Assembly: GCF_000147875.1 (NCBI RefSeq)
Contig: NC_014507.1
Coordinates: 434,001-498,000 of the forward strand
Reading direction: 5' to 3'
Length of the DNA stretch: 64,000 nt
Origin: Methanolacinia petrolearia DSM 11571
Lineage (GTDB): Archaea > Halobacteriota > Methanomicrobia > Methanomicrobiales > Methanomicrobiaceae
Position numbers and translations under genes: made by a program. The notes below the pieces were generated by a model. That model was not told where the DNA came from and made no database searches. It worked only from the letters and a program-made list of their open reading frames with translations. Positions 62,519-64,000 of the stretch are shown piece after piece. Within the stretch, counting starts at the first letter, position 1. Each line of letters opens with the position of its first letter.

Positions 62519-63696
62519 CCGAACACCGCCATTATGAGCAGCATGACAACATAAGACAATGCCATTGAAGCAGGAATGGTCACGAACCAGGCGGTGACGA
62601 TCTCGCGGGATGCGGACCAGTTTACGGCAGCCCGGCCCCTTGTGGCGCCTGCGCCCATTATCGAGCCGCTTATCGCGTGGGTCGTCGAGACGGGAACACC
62701 GAATGCAGTCATCAGCGAGAGAATCATCGCTCCCCCGGTTGATGCCGCGAAGCCCTGGTACTGGCTGATATGCGTTATCTTGTTTGCCATTTTGTCGATC
62801 ACATTGCATCCGCCGATCATGGTCCCCATTGCGATTGCAAGACATGACGATACGATAACCCAGAGCGGCACTTCGAAGGTGCTCAAAACACCTGCTGCAA
62901 GAAGGACCGACGTTATGATACCCATTGCGTTCTGGGCGTCGTTTGCCCCGTGGCTGATTGCGAGGGCAGCGGCGGAGAGCACATGGAGCGGTTTCATCGT
63001 GGAATTTATCCGGCCCCTGTTCACTTTTCTGTTCAGGATCAGGGCCATTACGACAATCAGGGTATAGGCGGTTATGAATCCGATTGCAGGTGAGACGACT
63101 ATGAATATCAGCACTGCAAGTATCCCCGAGATCGGCAGGGTCCCCGTTACCATAAGAACGGGCACCACCAGGCATGCACCTGCGGCAAAGAATACGAGCG
63201 GCATTATTCCGGGCTCTTTCTTCTTAATTTTTGCAAATATGAGCAGTATTACGGCCCCGCAGATCCCGCCGGCCGCCATATATATTGCCAGCGAGACGAT
63301 TGTCGCAGGGGAAGGCCAGAGGACGCTTCCCAGACCTGCATATGCAACCGCCGCACCCATCATTCCCCCGATCAGGGCGTGGCTGCTCGATATCGGGATT
63401 CCGTATCTTGTCGACAGCAGGACCCACAGGACCGCCGTAAAGGCGGCGGAGAAGAGGACGTAACAGTTGAGAACGCTGCCTTCGAGAATTCCGACACCTA
63501 TTGTCTCCGCGATTGCCGTTCCGAAGATGAAAGGGCCGATGAAGTTCATAGAGCCGGCGAGCAGAACGGCGTGAAGCGGAGATATGGTGCGGGTTCCGAT
63601 TACGGTTGCGATCGAATTTGCGGCATCATTCATTCCGTTGACGAAGTTGAAAAAAAGAGCGAAAACTATCGTCACGAAAAATAATATGGCTTCCAT
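62515..63696 (-). CDS. pit: Inorganic phosphate transporter, PiT family
   Basis: A 393-residue permease with about ten helices and two inverted signature segments: FNFVNGMNDAANSIATVIGT near the start and ISHGANDAQNAMGIITSVLL in the second half. IPISSSHALIGGMMG and VPVSTTHAISGSIMG are the paired helix motifs. It imports phosphate with a cation. It follows the DUF47 gene (11-bp gap) and overlaps the binding-protein-like gene. Confidence 0.94.
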   Translation of the reverse strand: MEAILFFVTIVFALFFNFVNGMNDAANSIATVIGTRTISPLHAVLLAGSMNFIGPFIFGTAIAETIGVGILEGSVLNCYVLFSAAFTAVLWVLLSTRYGIPISSSHALIGGMMGAAVAYAGLGSVLWPSPATIVSLAIYMAAGGICGAVILLIFAKIKKKEPGIMPLVFFAAGACLVVPVLMVTGTLPISGILAVLIFIVVSPAIGFITAYTLIVVMALILNRKVNRGRINSTMKPLHVLSAAALAISHGANDAQNAMGIITSVLLAAGVLSTFEVPLWVIVSSCLAIAMGTMIGGCNVIDKMANKITHISQYQGFAASTGGAMILSLMTAFGVPVSTTHAISGSIMGAGATRGRAAVNWSASREIVTAWFVTIPASMALSYVVMLLIMAVFG

Positions 63697-63707
63697 GTGA
63701 CCCGGTG

Positions 63708-64000
63708 TTATACCTGCCTGACCGCTATATCGTATATCGCTCCCGTCCTGTCCTCGCAGAGGCTTGCAAGGTCGCAGACCCTGCCGTAGATCTTCCCGTA
63801 TTTTATGATATTCAGGGGTTCATTGGTATAGATCCTGTGTGTTGCCCGGGCGTTCAGCAGGTAGACCTCTTTTTCGATCTCTTTTACGGTCATGTAATGG
63901 GGCAGTATGTCCTTCGGTTTGCCCTTTTCCTTAAGATGAGCGAATGCCGATTCCATCTCCGCCATTGATCTTTTGAGGAGTGAAACCGCTTCTTCCATGT
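63708..64000 (-). CDS. DUF47/PhoU-like protein, C-terminal part (runs off right edge)
   Basis: The visible 96-97 residues are the C-terminal helices of a DUF47 PhoU-like protein: KPKDILPHYMTVKEIEKEVY, LLNARATHRIYTNEPLNIIK, YGKIYGRVCDLASLCEDRTG. DUF47 proteins regulate adjacent Pit transporters; full length is about 210 residues, so the N-terminus lies beyond the edge. It is upstream of pit in one operon. Confidence 0.85.
   Translation of the reverse strand, partial: MEEAVSLLKRSMAEMESAFAHLKEKGKPKDILPHYMTVKEIEKEVYLLNARATHRIYTNEPLNIIKYGKIYGRVCDLASLCEDRTGAIYDIAVRQV

Noticed and set aside
62519-63175. Long N-terminal extension of the binding-protein-like gene
   Set aside because: It is a shadow of pit in another frame, Arg/Pro/Gly/Asp-rich, and the ATG at 62518 is coupled to the pit stop.

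Overview
The window comes from a methanogenic euryarchaeon, most plausibly a Methanomicrobiales-like genome (an inference from gene content, not a placement). The evidence is a family D DNA polymerase large subunit, a methanogen-type thymidylate synthase, a six-gene Ech-type energy-converting [NiFe] hydrogenase, many DUF families common in methanogens (DUF5714, DUF169, DUF3795), archaeal Yip1 proteins, membrane-anchored winged-helix regulators and archaeal TATA/poly-T signals.

Layout. 1-9.2 kb is mostly housekeeping: partial ilvD, a HEAT protein, thyA, DUF5714, polC carrying a mini-intein, a methyltransferase, a NapH-like ferredoxin membrane protein and tRNA-Leu(CAA). 9.2-11.7 kb is a HxlR regulator diverging from a Cys/His-rich small protein, a 24-codon ORF and an ABC-2 exporter. 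11.8-15.5 kb is a sulfur-relay-like operon (membrane protein, TusA-TusA-DsrE fusion, DUF169) divergent from a winged-helix/GAF regulator, with shared TAGTATAA operator boxes. 15.6-20.4 kb holds assorted enzymes and a histidine kinase. 20.4-27.3 kb holds a broken methyltransferase, a MntA/HepT toxin-antitoxin pair, three tandem Yip1 paralogues and a two-gene ABC exporter.

27.9-35 kb is the most unusual region: an AT-rich cluster of secreted and membrane proteins of unknown function. Two of the secreted proteins are preceded by near-identical leaders of about 200 bp, and a third partial copy lies between them. Each leader starts with a GATTTGGACATAA promoter box, continues through GC-rich hairpins and ends in a hairpin that would hide the ribosome-binding site. 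Copy 3 diverges from a secreted protein whose in-frame start is ACG and a membrane-bound winged-helix regulator that may read the box.

35-42.4 kb holds a HicAB pair, GC-rich structured intergenic DNA and echABCDEF. 42.7-54.1 kb is accessory: a two-gene unit with a RecB-like nuclease signature, an AAA+ protein, a large primase-helicase and a degenerate fragment of its 3' end, a second HicBA pair, a class III nucleotidyl-cyclase-like protein and a truncated zeta-like kinase. A dispersed repeat of about 90 bp lies upstream of both hic operons. 54-64 kb returns to metabolism and transport: nitroreductase, VOC protein, lipoprotein/DUF4956/VTC operon, a PadR-controlled ABC-2 exporter with three 15-bp-phased operators, a dCache-like lipoprotein, a hexapeptide acyltransferase and a phosphate transporter operon (pit, DUF47, short binding-protein-like gene).

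Coordinates and starts were read by eye from the sequence; family names rest on motif recognition, without database searches.
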